64,000 nucleotides of DNA, from contig CAWINK010000021.1 in assembly GCA_963837445.1 (NCBI GenBank), positions 434,001-498,000 of the forward strand, in the 5' to 3' direction. The stretch is from JACVRW01 sp963837445 (GTDB lineage: Bacteria > Actinomycetota > Thermoleophilia > Solirubrobacterales > Thermoleophilaceae). Shown in pieces: positions 8,825 to 17,953 of this stretch (its first letter is position 1; each line of letters starts with the position of its first letter). The translations under genes were made by a program, and so were the position numbers. Below the pieces are notes generated by a model. That model had not been told where the DNA came from. It made no database searches and saw only the letters and a program-made list of their open reading frames with translations.

Positions 8825-10428
8825 GCCACGACGTGATCGTCGTGGGTGGCGGTCACAACGGACTCACCTGCGCCGCGTATCTGGCGCGCTCCGGGCTTGA
8901 CGTGTGCGTGCTCGAGCGACGTCACATCCTCGGTGGCGCCTGCGTCACCGAGGAGATCTGGCCGGGCCAACGAGTGTCACGCGCGTCCTACGTCGTCTCG
9001 ATGCTTCAGCCGAAGATCGTGTCCGAGCTAAGGCTCCACGAGTTCGGCTACGAGGCCATTCCGCTCGACCCGAGCTACGCGACGTTCGGGCCCGACGGCA
9101 AGCCGATCTTCTTCTTCCACGACGTCCAGCGCACCCAGGCCGAGCTCGCGCGCTACTCGAGGAAGGACGCCTCGGCCTATCCCGGCTTCGAGGAGCTGCT
9201 CGCAAGAGCCGCCGACTTCCTGCGTCCGCTGCTGCTGCGTCCCCCGCCCGCGCTCGGCTCGAAGCGCCCGGGGGACCTGCTCGGCCTCCTCCGCGAGGCG
9301 GGCCGTGCCGCGGGGCTCGCTCGCCGCGACGCGCACGAGCTCTTCCGCGTGATGACGATGCCTGTCGGGGACCTGCTCGATGACTGGTTCGAGACCGACG
9401 CCCTCAAGGGCGCGATCGCCTCAACAGGGGTGGTGGGGGTTTGGGCAGGCCCGCGCACGCCCGGAACCGCCTACAACCTGCTCCACCACGAGCTCGGCGA
9501 GCTGAACGGCATTCCGGGTGCGTGGGGCCACGTGAAGGGCGGCATGGGTGGCATCAGCCAGGCGCTTGCCCGCAGCGCCGAGGCGCACGGTGCCACCGTC
9601 CGCACCGACGCCGCGGTGCGCTCCATCGACGTGAGCGAGGGGCGGATCGACGGGGTCACGCTCGACAGCGGCGAGGAGGTCGGGGCACAGGTCGTGGTGT
9701 CGGGCGCGCACCCGCGCACCACCGTTCTCGAGCTCGTGGGTCCCGAGCACTTCCCCGACGAGGTCGGAGAGGACATGCGCCGCTTCCGCAGCCGCGGCGG
9801 CTCGGTGAAGATCAACTGCATCCTCTCGGAGCCGCTGCGCTTCGGCGAGCATGGCGAACAGCTTCTGCGCACCGGGATCGCGCTCTGTCCCTCGATCGAC
9901 TATCTCGAGCGGGCCTGGCAGGACGCGGTTCGCGGCGAGCCGGCCGCGGGTCCGTACATCGAGCTCGAGCTCCCGAGCTCTGTCGATCCATCACTCACCG
10001 ACGACGGCACCCACGTCATGACGATGTTCACCCAGTACGGGCCCCACAACGAGGACGGCTGGCCCGACGGGGCGCGCGAGGCGTACGCCCAGCGCTGTTT
10101 CGACATCGTGGCCGAGTACGCGCCGAACGTGCGCGAGTCGCTCGTGCACCACGAGGTGCTCGCCCCGCCGGACCTCGAGCGCATCTTCGGCCTGTCAGGC
10201 GGCTCGATCTTCCAGGGCGAGCAGGGCCTCGACCAGATGGCCTTCATGCGCCCCTCCCCCCTGCTTGCCCAGTACGCCACGCCCGTCGACGGCCTCTACC
10301 TGTGCGGCGCGGGCACCCACCCCGGGGGCGGCGTGATGGGCGCCTGCGGCCACAACGCGGCGCAGCGGGTGCTGAAGGACCGCAGGAGACTTTCGCTGCG
10401 CCGCGCTGTGCCTATCCGGTCTGGATGA
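8821..10428 (+). CDS. FAD-dependent oxidoreductase, phytoene-desaturase/PYROXD2-like
   Basis: A 535-residue flavoprotein. The FAD motif VVGGGHNGLTCAAYLARSG is at residues 6-24, followed by ERRHILGGACVTEE, and the C-terminal dinucleotide-binding segment is YLCGAGTHPGGGVMGACGHNAA. The architecture is that of the carotenoid desaturase-like group that includes PYROXD2, whose bacterial members have mostly unknown substrates. No carotenoid genes are nearby, so a desaturase or amine-oxidising role within the island is more likely than pigment synthesis. The GTG start overlaps the aminotransferase stop by 4 bases. The 3' end overlaps the convergent gene by 17 bp. Confidence 0.8.
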   Translation: MSHDVIVVGGGHNGLTCAAYLARSGLDVCVLERRHILGGACVTEEIWPGQRVSRASYVVSMLQPKIVSELRLHEFGYEAIPLDPSYATFGPDGKPIFFFHDVQRTQAELARYSRKDASAYPGFEELLARAADFLRPLLLRPPPALGSKRPGDLLGLLREAGRAAGLARRDAHELFRVMTMPVGDLLDDWFETDALKGAIASTGVVGVWAGPRTPGTAYNLLHHELGELNGIPGAWGHVKGGMGGISQALARSAEAHGATVRTDAAVRSIDVSEGRIDGVTLDSGEEVGAQVVVSGAHPRTTVLELVGPEHFPDEVGEDMRRFRSRGGSVKINCILSEPLRFGEHGEQLLRTGIALCPSIDYLERAWQDAVRGEPAAGPYIELELPSSVDPSLTDDGTHVMTMFTQYGPHNEDGWPDGAREAYAQRCFDIVAEYAPNVRESLVHHEVLAPPDLERIFGLSGGSIFQGEQGLDQMAFMRPSPLLAQYATPVDGLYLCGAGTHPGGGVMGACGHNAAQRVLKDRRRLSLRRAVPIRSG

Positions 10429-11974
10429 GGCAGAGGAACGACGTGCCCGGGTCGGGCTTGTAGTTCCCGGCCACCCGCGCGAGGAAGCGTCGCTGCGCCG
10501 CGGACGGGGCCGGCGCGGCCACCTCCCGGCCCGCGCTGCGGGCCGCGCTGGCGTGGCTCGACAGCCGCAGGACGTCCACTCCCCTGGTCCGGTCCGCCGT
10601 GTAGATGTATCCGCGGTGCATGTAGGAGGCCCATACGACGCCGTCGTCGGGCCGCCAGTATGCGAACTGCGTCGGGTTCTCCGGGTCTGAGATGTCCAGG
10701 AAGCGGGTGCCCTCGCCGTACCACGCGTAGGTCACGGTGCTGCCGTCCACGTCGAAGTAGTGGGCGGAGCAGAAGTTCGCCAGCGGGTTGTACGGGCCGC
10801 CGATCGGGCGCGAGCCCTCCTTCTGGTACGGGTTCCAGGTGCCCACCGCCTGGAGGCGGAACGGATTCTGCGGCGTCGAGCGCCAGGCCTCGCCGCGGTA
10901 GCTGCCCTTCAGCGAGGCGATCGTGAACTGGCCGCGGTTGCGGCACGCCTCCTCGGGCGGCCCGAAGTCCTCCTCGGTGGCCAGCAGCAGCTCGCCACGG
11001 CGGTAGCGGGAATCTCCCTTCGGCGCGGAGTGGCCGACCGGACGCCACGCGTTGTGCTCGAAGCCACCGGTCTCGTCACCCGTGACCGACGCAGGGAGCC
11101 CGCCGCCGGCGTATGGAATCGGCTTCAGCGCCGTGGCGTGGCGGTTGCGGCCCTCGACCGGGTCGTAATGCCGACCCTCGGTCCAGTAGCCGCGCGTGCC
11201 GCCGTCGCCCGACACCCACGCGATCCCGGCGTCGTCCACCTGCACGTCGTGAGAGTAGGCCGTCACGCCGTCCCGCCGGAACAGGTCGACCGGCTCCATG
11301 GGGAACGCACGCGGCTTCTTCGGGTTGCTCAGATCGGTCACGATGATCGGTCGCCCGAAGGTCCATCCGCGCGTGGACTGCTGGGTCGTCGTGCTCGCCG
11401 GCCCACCGGTCCAGAGCGCCTTGCAGTCGTTCACGCAGGTGGTCGTGTGGCCGGTCGGCAGCTGCTGGAAGCTGAGCAGCCGCAGCCTGCGCGGGTCCTG
11501 GGCGTCGATCACGTAGACGCCCGCGATGTTGGTCGCCCCGTTCGGGTCGGGCTCGCCCGGCTCCCGCGAGGTCGAGCCCGCATACGCGCGGGGATCGCGC
11601 GACAGCAGCGCGAGCTTGCGCTTGGGGTCGATGTCCATGTCCTCGTTCTGCCAGAACGTGGACCGTGGCGCCGCGTCCGGGCTGAAGTCCACGGGGGGAT
11701 CGCCCTCCAGGCGCAGGTCCTCCGCCGTGACCTCGTCCAGCAGGACGGGATTCGCCCGGTTGCGCAGCGAGTACGACTTGAGCCCGAAGCGGCCCGTCAC
11801 GAGCATGACGTCGCCCTCGCGCTTGTAGTCAAGGAAGTTGATGGCCGTGGCGTTCTTCGCCTCCGGCAGGTTGTCGACCAGCTTGACGTTCTTGGAAGCT
11901 CCGTAGGCCGGGCTGGCGAGCATGAGCACGAGGCCGCAGAGCAAGCCGCCCAGGTGGAGCGCACGAAAGCGCAT
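10412..11974 (-). CDS. Secreted LVIVD-type beta-propeller protein of unknown function
   Basis: A 520-residue protein with a signal peptide (LHLGGLLCGLVLMLASPAYG). The mature part has repeated segments of the form VYVIDAQDPRRLRLL, PIIVTDLSNPKKPRAF and RFLDISDPENPTQFAYW, which match LVIVD repeats building a propeller in extracellular proteins. Four Cys residues in two pairs (CVNDCKALW region, EEACRNRG, ANFCSAHYF) may form disulfides. No catalytic motif was seen. It starts 24 bases after the phosphodiesterase-fold gene on the same strand and is probably the last gene of the importer operon; its role there is unknown. Confidence 0.7.
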   Translation of the reverse strand: MRFRALHLGGLLCGLVLMLASPAYGASKNVKLVDNLPEAKNATAINFLDYKREGDVMLVTGRFGLKSYSLRNRANPVLLDEVTAEDLRLEGDPPVDFSPDAAPRSTFWQNEDMDIDPKRKLALLSRDPRAYAGSTSREPGEPDPNGATNIAGVYVIDAQDPRRLRLLSFQQLPTGHTTTCVNDCKALWTGGPASTTTQQSTRGWTFGRPIIVTDLSNPKKPRAFPMEPVDLFRRDGVTAYSHDVQVDDAGIAWVSGDGGTRGYWTEGRHYDPVEGRNRHATALKPIPYAGGGLPASVTGDETGGFEHNAWRPVGHSAPKGDSRYRRGELLLATEEDFGPPEEACRNRGQFTIASLKGSYRGEAWRSTPQNPFRLQAVGTWNPYQKEGSRPIGGPYNPLANFCSAHYFDVDGSTVTYAWYGEGTRFLDISDPENPTQFAYWRPDDGVVWASYMHRGYIYTADRTRGVDVLRLSSHASAARSAGREVAAPAPSAAQRRFLARVAGNYKPDPGTSFLCLIQTG

Positions 11975-11998
11975 GCTGGGGCCCTACCCGGGTCAGCG

Positions 11999-13441
11999 CT
12001 ATCTAACGCGGAAGCTCGTTTGGGCCAGGAGCGCGTATCCGTCGTCCAGGAAAAGGCCGGCGATGTAGCGGCCCGGGGCGAGCCGTGCAAGGTCGGCCCT
12101 GGTCATCGACAGGTGCCCGTTCGGGAGCGCGCCGAGGTAGCTGAAGCCGAGGTAGCCGTACAGGTCGAGCGTGCGCCCGTCCTTGAAGACCCCGACCCAG
12201 TCGAACCTGTTGCCCGGCATGCCGCTCCAGCGCAACCGGATCGGCTGGCCGGGCCTGTAGACCCGCCGCGAGGTCCGGATGCGCGGCCGCGCGTTCCCCG
12301 CGAGCACCCAGAAGCGCGAGGACGCGGTCACCCGTCCGTTCGAGAAGAGCGCCGCGCGGTAGGCGCCCGGGCGCAGGCCGGCGGTCCCGAGGGACGCCGC
12401 GCGGTGGTCCGAGGTGTCGGAGATCGGGAGCGACATGATCGGCCCGCGCCGCCCGGGCCGCATGATGCCGATCCGCTTCGCCGGGCCGCGCGCGCCGAGG
12501 TAGCGGACGGTGACCAGGCTGCCGCGGCGCACGACGCGCGGCTCGGCGCGGGCGAGCGGGGGTGCCGCCGCGGGGCTGACGTCGAAGGTCGAGACGACGG
12601 CGCGGTGATCCGAGCCCCACGGCACACCGAGGTCCACGTCCGGCCCGCCGGGCTCCCCGACCACGCGGCTGGCGAGCGTCGTGGCCGGGCCGCTTGCGGT
12701 CACCCAGTCGATCCGGTCGAGCGTCTCGCGCCGCCTGACGCGCGGCGGCGGCGTGCCCGCCGTCCAGGTGAGCCCGGGGCGCGCGACCGGGTCGGGGAAG
12801 ATCTCGCGGTACGAGTCCCTGAAGCCGGCGCGCTCGAGCGCGACGGACACCGGCCAGCGCAGCGGGTACTTCACCTGCGGACGCGTGGCGGCAGCCGCCG
12901 GAGTCCAGTCGAGGTGGGAGGGCGAGTTGAATTCGCCGGTCAGGAAGGTCGGCACGCCAGCGCGCGCCTGCCGCGAGAGCGGACCGAGGAATGGACGGAT
13001 CTCACCGAGGCGGGTGGCGCGCTCGTTCGCAAGCACCCGGGCCGGCGTGGCACCGTCGCGCACGAGCTCCGGCCCGTACGGGCTCGAGGACAAGGACGCG
13101 TTCCCGATCGCGACCACATGGCCCGGCCCGACCGCCACGTAGCCGAAGCGCACTCCGCCGCGCTGGACGGAATAGATCGGGTACCGCGAGATCACGTTCA
13201 GGGTCTTGTCCGCGTAGGACATCCCCGCGGCGTCGGCGATGCGCCGGAGGTTCCCCTCCGGCTCCTGGATGCCCACGACGTCCGCCCCCGACGCCTTGAT
13301 CGCCTGGCCGATGCGCTCGAACTCGACCTGGGCGCCGCCGTACCAGACGTTGAAGGTCATCACGGTGAGCGGGTCCGCCGCCACCGGAGCAGCGAACAGC
13401 AGCAGCGCGAGCGTCGGGCCCAGCGCTGCGAGACGTCTCAC
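11999..13441 (-). CDS. Secreted endonuclease/exonuclease/phosphatase-fold protein
   Basis: 480 residues. A signal peptide (LAALGPTLALLLFAAPVAA) is followed by an EEP domain: TVMTFNVWYGG (first metal ligand Asn), IQEPEG (catalytic Glu), TGEFNSPSHLDW (D/N-x-N site, with Glu in place of the usual Asp), DRIDWV and the final SDHRAVVSTF. The family hydrolyses phosphodiesters in nucleic acids, phospholipids or inositol phosphates. After about residue 290 comes a second, beta-sandwich-like region. GTG 13441 overlaps the stop of the ATPase gene by 4 bases, which ties this enzyme to the importer operon. With the GDPD nearby, a phospholipid-derived diester is a reasonable substrate, but that is inference. 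Confidence 0.78.
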   Translation of the reverse strand: MRRLAALGPTLALLLFAAPVAADPLTVMTFNVWYGGAQVEFERIGQAIKASGADVVGIQEPEGNLRRIADAAGMSYADKTLNVISRYPIYSVQRGGVRFGYVAVGPGHVVAIGNASLSSSPYGPELVRDGATPARVLANERATRLGEIRPFLGPLSRQARAGVPTFLTGEFNSPSHLDWTPAAAATRPQVKYPLRWPVSVALERAGFRDSYREIFPDPVARPGLTWTAGTPPPRVRRRETLDRIDWVTASGPATTLASRVVGEPGGPDVDLGVPWGSDHRAVVSTFDVSPAAAPPLARAEPRVVRRGSLVTVRYLGARGPAKRIGIMRPGRRGPIMSLPISDTSDHRAASLGTAGLRPGAYRAALFSNGRVTASSRFWVLAGNARPRIRTSRRVYRPGQPIRLRWSGMPGNRFDWVGVFKDGRTLDLYGYLGFSYLGALPNGHLSMTRADLARLAPGRYIAGLFLDDGYALLAQTSFRVR

Positions 13442-14517
13442 CGAAGCACAAGCGCGTGCTCCGGATGCCACCCGAGGCGGACCCGGTCGCCGATCTCCCA
13501 GCGGTCGTCTGAACGAGCGCGCGCGACGTTCTGCTCGAGCGCAACCAGCCGCACGCCCGGAGCCAGCTCGACGATCACCTGCGTCGTGGTACCCACGTAC
13601 ACGCGCTCCATAATGGTGCCCTCGACGGACACCATCCCGTCCTCGAGCTCGTCGAGCCAGATCTTCTCCGGGCGCACCGACAGGTGGACCTCGGAGCCGT
13701 CCGCGCAGTCCTCCGGGACCGACGCTGCGCACTGGGCGCCGGACGCCAGCCGCACTCCGCCGTTCGCGACGGTCCCGGGCAGCAGGTTCGAGATCCCGAT
13801 GAAGCCGGCCACGAACGGCCCGTGCGGCCGCTCGTAGACCTCCTCCGGCGTCCCACACTGCTGCACCTCGCCGGCATCCATGACCGCGATGCGGTCCGAC
13901 ATGGCGAGCGCCTCCTCCTGGTCATGCGTCACGTAGAGGAACGTGATGCCGACCTCGCGCTGGATGCCCTTCAGCTCCACCTGCATCTGCTTGCGGAGCT
14001 TGAGGTCGAGCGCGCCGAGCGGCTCGTCGAGCAGCAGCACCGCCGGGCGGTTCACGAGTGCGCGGGCGAGCGCCACGCGTTGCTTCTGGCCACCGGACAG
14101 CTCGCGCGGCTTGGAGTCCTCGCGCCCCGTGAGCTGCACGAGCTCGAGCGCCTCCTTGACGCGCTCGCGGATCTCGTCAGCCGCGACCTTGCGCCGCTTC
14201 AAGCCGAAGGCGACGTTGTCCTCGATGCTCAGGTGCTCGAACAGCGCGTAGCTCTGGAAGACCGTGTTCACATTGCGGTGATAGGGCGGGACCTCCTCGA
14301 CCGGGTCGCCCTCGAGGAAGATGCGCCCCTCGCTCGGCTGCTCGAATCCCGCGACCATGCGCAGCGTCGTCGTCTTGCCGCAGCCGGACGGTCCCAGCAG
14401 CGAGAAGAACTCGCCCTGCCGGATCGACAGATCGAGGCCCTTGACAGCGACCCCCTCGCCGAAGCGCTTCGTCACGCCCTCGAAGCGGATGGCCTCGGCA
14501 GTGTCAGGTTGCGTCAT
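13438..14517 (-). CDS. potA: ABC transporter ATP-binding protein, spermidine/putrescine type
   Basis: A 359-residue ATPase with Walker A GPSGCGKTT (42-50), the signature LSGGQKQ (140-146), Walker B LLLDEP (161-166) and the H-loop YVTHDQEEAL, followed by a C-terminal TOBE domain. Length and domain order match PotA/CysA-type importers. It powers the permease pair encoded just upstream. The start ATG overlaps the permease stop (ATGA), and the stop overlaps the next start (GTGA). The symbol reflects family membership; the transported compound could be a polyamine, a betaine or another cationic amine. Confidence 0.92.
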   Translation of the reverse strand: MTQPDTAEAIRFEGVTKRFGEGVAVKGLDLSIRQGEFFSLLGPSGCGKTTTLRMVAGFEQPSEGRIFLEGDPVEEVPPYHRNVNTVFQSYALFEHLSIEDNVAFGLKRRKVAADEIRERVKEALELVQLTGREDSKPRELSGGQKQRVALARALVNRPAVLLLDEPLGALDLKLRKQMQVELKGIQREVGITFLYVTHDQEEALAMSDRIAVMDAGEVQQCGTPEEVYERPHGPFVAGFIGISNLLPGTVANGGVRLASGAQCAASVPEDCADGSEVHLSVRPEKIWLDELEDGMVSVEGTIMERVYVGTTTQVIVELAPGVRLVALEQNVARARSDDRWEIGDRVRLGWHPEHALVLR

Positions 14518-15365
14518 GCGCCCTCCCTTCCGACGAGCACTCCAATGCCGCTCTCGCGTCGCCCGAGCAGGCGCGGCAGCGCGACGGCGAGCCCGATCAG
14601 CAGCGCCGAGAACGTGAGCATGAGGGTGCCGATCGCGTTGATCGTCGGCGTGACGCCGAAGCGGATCGCTGAGTAGATGCGGACCGGGAGCGGCTGTGGC
14701 GACTCACCGGTGGTGAAGAACGAGATCACGAAGTCGTCGAAGCTCAGCGCGAACACGAGCAGCGCCGCGGCGAGGATCGCGGGCCAGAGCTCGGGCAGGG
14801 TGATGAGCCGCAGCGTTCCCCAGCGCGTCGCGCCCAGGTCGAGCGCGGCCTGCTCGACCTCCGGGTTCACGGCCGCGAGGCGCGCCCGGACCACCACCGT
14901 CACGTACGAGATCGAGAACGTGATGTGGGCGATGATGATCGTGGTGAGCGAGAGCTGCAGGCTGATCTGGGTGAACAGCACGAGCCCGGAGACCGCGGCC
15001 ACGATCTCGGGGGTCACAAGCGGCACGAGCATCAATACGTTCGCCGTCCCGGACCAGCGTGTGCGCGAGCGCACCAGCCCGAACGCGAGCATCGTGCCGA
15101 GCGCGGTCGCGACGATCGTCGTCACGAAGGCGATCTGGAGGCTCGCGAAGAGCGACTCGCGCAGCGATTCGTCATTGAAGAAGGTCCGGTACCACTCGAG
15201 GCTGAAGCCCTCGAAGCGCTGTAGCGACCTCGTGGAGTTGAACGAGAACAGCGCCACCAGCGCGATCGGCGCGAACAGGTAGATGAAGAACACGCCGGTG
15301 AAGACGCGCAGGAAGCGCGGCCGGTCGAACGCCTTGGGCGCGGCGGGCGCGCGCACCTTGCTCAC
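14514..15365 (-). CDS. potC: ABC transporter permease, PotC-like
   Basis: A 283-residue inner-membrane permease with about six helices. The EAA loop that docks on the ATPase is seen as EQAALDLGATRWGTLRLI. It pairs with the PotB-like protein to form the membrane channel. GTG 15365 overlaps the upstream permease stop by 4 bases. The N-terminal ~20 residues are basic and cytoplasmic, as is usual in this family. Confidence 0.9.
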   Translation of the reverse strand: MSKVRAPAAPKAFDRPRFLRVFTGVFFIYLFAPIALVALFSFNSTRSLQRFEGFSLEWYRTFFNDESLRESLFASLQIAFVTTIVATALGTMLAFGLVRSRTRWSGTANVLMLVPLVTPEIVAAVSGLVLFTQISLQLSLTTIIIAHITFSISYVTVVVRARLAAVNPEVEQAALDLGATRWGTLRLITLPELWPAILAAALLVFALSFDDFVISFFTTGESPQPLPVRIYSAIRFGVTPTINAIGTLMLTFSALLIGLAVALPRLLGRRESGIGVLVGREGA

Positions 15366-16213
15366 GCGGTGGCTTCCCTGGAGGCGCGGGCCGCCGAGCG
15401 CAGGTAGAGCGTCATCCAGATCGCGAGGAACGCCATCAGCACGACTGTGAGGGCGGCGCCGAACGGCCAGTTGTCCGCGCCCAGGAACTGCTGTTGGATC
15501 AGGTTCCCGACCATGTACGTCCCGGGCCCGCCCAGGAGCTGCGCGCTCACGAAGTCGCCGACGGCGGGCAGGAACACGAGCACCGCGCCCGCCAGGACGC
15601 CCTGGAAGGTCGCCGGCCAGGTCACGTAGCGAAACGTGTTCCAGGGCGTGCCGTACAGGTCCTTGCCCGCCTCCACGACCGCCTGGTCCATCCGGTCGAG
15701 CGACGCGTAGATCGGGAGGATCATGAACGCCATGTAGCCGTACACGAGCCCGCCGATCACGGCCCAGGACGAATTGAGGAAGCGGATGCCCTCGTCGCGG
15801 ACCCCGGCGTTGGTGATCGCCCCGTTCACGAGCCCCTCGTCGGCCAGCAGCGCGACCCATGCGTAGGTGCGCACCAGGTAGTTCACGAAGAAGGGCAGCA
15901 CCACCATGGCGATCAGCACGGTCTTCCAGCGCCCGCCGTAGCGCGCGATGTAGTAGGCCACCGGATAGCCGACCAGGAGGCACAGAGCGACCGTCGCGAG
16001 CGCGAAGCCCACGGAGCGCAGCAGCACGGGCAGGAACAGCGGGTCGAATGCCTGCTCGTAGTTCTCAGGATGCCAGCCGTAGATCGTGTTCCCGATGTCG
16101 TCGGTCGAGCCGAGCGAGGCGGTGAGCACGATGCCGAGCGGCACGGCGAACGCGAGCAGCAGCCAGAGGCCGGCAGGGATGAGCATCGAGGTCGCGAAGC
16201 GCTGCTCGCTCAT
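15362..16213 (-). CDS. potB: ABC transporter permease, PotB-like
   Basis: A 283-residue membrane protein with six predicted helices. Its EAA-type loop reads EAGKDLYGTPWNTFRYVTWP, a good match to the family, and PFFVNYLVRTYAW is a typical PotB segment. It is the second half of the heterodimeric channel. Start and stop both overlap the neighbouring genes by 4 bases, consistent with one polycistronic, coupled message. Confidence 0.9.
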   Translation of the reverse strand: MSEQRFATSMLIPAGLWLLLAFAVPLGIVLTASLGSTDDIGNTIYGWHPENYEQAFDPLFLPVLLRSVGFALATVALCLLVGYPVAYYIARYGGRWKTVLIAMVVLPFFVNYLVRTYAWVALLADEGLVNGAITNAGVRDEGIRFLNSSWAVIGGLVYGYMAFMILPIYASLDRMDQAVVEAGKDLYGTPWNTFRYVTWPATFQGVLAGAVLVFLPAVGDFVSAQLLGGPGTYMVGNLIQQQFLGADNWPFGAALTVVLMAFLAIWMTLYLRSAARASREATA

Positions 16214-17310
16214 GCGGCCTTGACCTCGGTCCAGGTGCGGTCCCAGAGGATGCGGTCCTCGCCGGTGAGGTACTCGAACTGCTGCCCGTTCTTGAGGTCC
16301 TCGACCGTGATGGTGATCGCAGGGTCGTCCTGCGCGAGCTCGGCGAAGGCGGCCTCGGCGCCCGTGACCGCCATCGGATAGCCGAAGTAGGCGATGTTCT
16401 GCGCAGCGTTCTCGGGCTCCATCATGAAGTCGATGAACAGGAGCGCGGTGCCGGGGTGCTCGGCGTTGGAGGGGATCGCAATCGTGTCGGTGCCGACGGG
16501 GAAGCCCTCGCTCGGCTTCTCGAAGCGGTACACCTCGGGGTTCTTCACCTGGTTGCGGAGGTTCACCACGTCGCCGTTCCAGCCGTGGTGGATCCAGGCA
16601 TTCCCGTTGATCATGTTCTGGATGTCGTCGGTCGAGTAGCCGCGCAGCAGCGGCTTCTGGTCGATCAGCATCTGCTTCGACTGCTCGATCTCGTCCTCGT
16701 CCACCGTGCTCAGCTCGAACCCGTTCCGGAGGTTCGCCATGCCGATGCACTCCTGGTAGTCGTCGAGCATGTAGATCTTGCCCTCGGCGTCCTCGCGGAA
16801 GAGGTCGTCCCAGGAGCCGGTCATGCCGCTCGCGTGGTCCTCGTTCCAGATGACCCCGGTGGCGTAGAGGCCGTACGGCACCGTGTGCTCGGCGCCCGGG
16901 TCGTAGGCCGGATCGTGGAAGAAGTCCCAGATCTTGTCGAAGTTCTTGAGCTGGGCGTGATCGATCTTGAGCAGCTGGTTCGCGGCGATCAGGCGCGGCG
17001 CGAACGACTGGTCGGGGAAGATCACGTCGTAGCGGTTGCCGGCGCGGAGCTTCGCGAGCATCGCCGACTGGGAGTCGAAGTTCGACTGCCTCACGCGCAC
17101 GCCGTAGCGCTTCTCGAACTTCTTGATCAGCGCCGGGTCGAGGTACTCGGCCCAGTTGAAGTACACGAGGTCGCCGTCGACCTTGGCCTTCACGACCTTC
17201 TCGGTCTCCTTCTTGGAGCGCACGCCCGCGCTGTTGAGGCCGCAGCCGGTCAGCCCGGCGGACACCGCCAACCCGGCGCCGCCCTGAAGCAGCTCGCGGC
17301 GATTCAGCAC
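16210..17310 (-). CDS. potD: ABC transporter substrate-binding protein, PotD-like, Tat lipoprotein
   Basis: 366 residues. The N-terminus has a twin arginine (LNRRELLQGGAGLAVSAG) and a lipobox ending LTGC, so it is probably exported folded by Tat and anchored by lipid. The mature protein has PotD landmarks: VYFNWAEYLDPALIKKFEKR, YDVIFPDQS, VPYGLYATGVIWN and the late WDRTWTEVKAA. In PotD-type proteins acidic and aromatic residues bind the cationic ligand; which amine is bound here cannot be read. I use GTG 17310, just before the export signal; it overlaps the end of the TetR gene by 7 bases, so regulator and importer share a transcript. Confidence 0.9.
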   Translation of the reverse strand: MLNRRELLQGGAGLAVSAGLTGCGLNSAGVRSKKETEKVVKAKVDGDLVYFNWAEYLDPALIKKFEKRYGVRVRQSNFDSQSAMLAKLRAGNRYDVIFPDQSFAPRLIAANQLLKIDHAQLKNFDKIWDFFHDPAYDPGAEHTVPYGLYATGVIWNEDHASGMTGSWDDLFREDAEGKIYMLDDYQECIGMANLRNGFELSTVDEDEIEQSKQMLIDQKPLLRGYSTDDIQNMINGNAWIHHGWNGDVVNLRNQVKNPEVYRFEKPSEGFPVGTDTIAIPSNAEHPGTALLFIDFMMEPENAAQNIAYFGYPMAVTGAEAAFAELAQDDPAITITVEDLKNGQQFEYLTGEDRILWDRTWTEVKAA

Positions 17311-17915
17311 CGGGCCGCCTCGGCAAGCTCGCACCCAAGCTCCCGCTCGGCCAATCTCAGGGCCAGCGCCTGCACGCGTTCCGGGGTCACCTCCGCGTCG
17401 CCCAGTGCAATCTGCACTGCCAGCCCGTCGAGCAGGCAGGCCAGGAGCACCGCGAACGCCTCAGGGTCGGCCGCTCCGAACTCTCCGCGCTCCTGTCCGT
17501 AGCGCACCACCTCCGAGATCGTCCGCCGCCAGCGGCCGTCGAGCTCGGCGCGCGTGGCCGCCAGCTCGGGATCCCTCAGGGCGCGCGGCCACAGCTCCAT
17601 CCACAGCGCGGCGTCGTAGTCGCCCTCGCCGGCGCCCGTAGCCACGATTCGAAGCATCCGATCGCGAGCGCTCTCGATGCCCTCGAGCTCGACCGCCAGA
17701 TCCTCGTAGAAGCGCTCCTCGGCGGAGGTCAGCGCCTCCTTCAACAGCTCGGCCTTCGACGCGAAGTAGTAGAGGACCGAGGGCGCGCTCGTCCCGGCCT
17801 CGTGCGCCACGTCGGCCACACGCGCGTTCTCCAATCCGCGCTCCCTGATCACCGACGCGGCCGCCGCCAGCAGCTCGGGGCGGCGGACGTGATCGAGCCG
17901 GGGTCGCGGGCTCAC
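17304..17915 (-). CDS. TetR-family regulator, first gene of the importer operon
   Basis: A 203-residue regulator. The N-terminal HTH runs through LLAAAASVIRERG, VADVAHEAGTSAPSVLYYF and ASKAELL; the remainder is the helical ligand-binding half (BetI/TetR_C type lengths). It precedes and overlaps potD, so it most likely controls the importer operon in response to substrate. The near-palindrome at 17934-17947, 19 bases upstream of its GTG start, is the likely operator. No ribosome binding site is visible, which would fit a leaderless message. Confidence 0.88.
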   Translation of the reverse strand: MSPRPRLDHVRRPELLAAAASVIRERGLENARVADVAHEAGTSAPSVLYYFASKAELLKEALTSAEERFYEDLAVELEGIESARDRMLRIVATGAGEGDYDAALWMELWPRALRDPELAATRAELDGRWRRTISEVVRYGQERGEFGAADPEAFAVLLACLLDGLAVQIALGDAEVTPERVQALALRLAERELGCELAEAARC

Positions 17916-17933
17916 GAGGGGCGTCCAATAACT

Positions 17934-17947
17934 TGAACCGCGATTCA
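17934..17947 (-). promoter_or_regulatory. Candidate TetR operator
   Basis: TGAATCGCGGTTCA (minus strand) is a 14-bp dyad with six of seven pairs matched. It lies in the 38-bp gap between the two tetR genes, directly before the regulator start, the usual place for an autoregulatory TetR site. Confidence 0.5.
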
Positions 17948-17953
17948 GAAAAC

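Noticed and set aside
10760..13837. A 1025-codon open frame on the plus strand opposite the LVIVD, EEP and ATPase genes
   Set aside because: Its translation is Arg/Gly/Ala-rich with no motifs, while the minus strand encodes three clear proteins. In GC-rich DNA such antisense frames stay open by codon bias.
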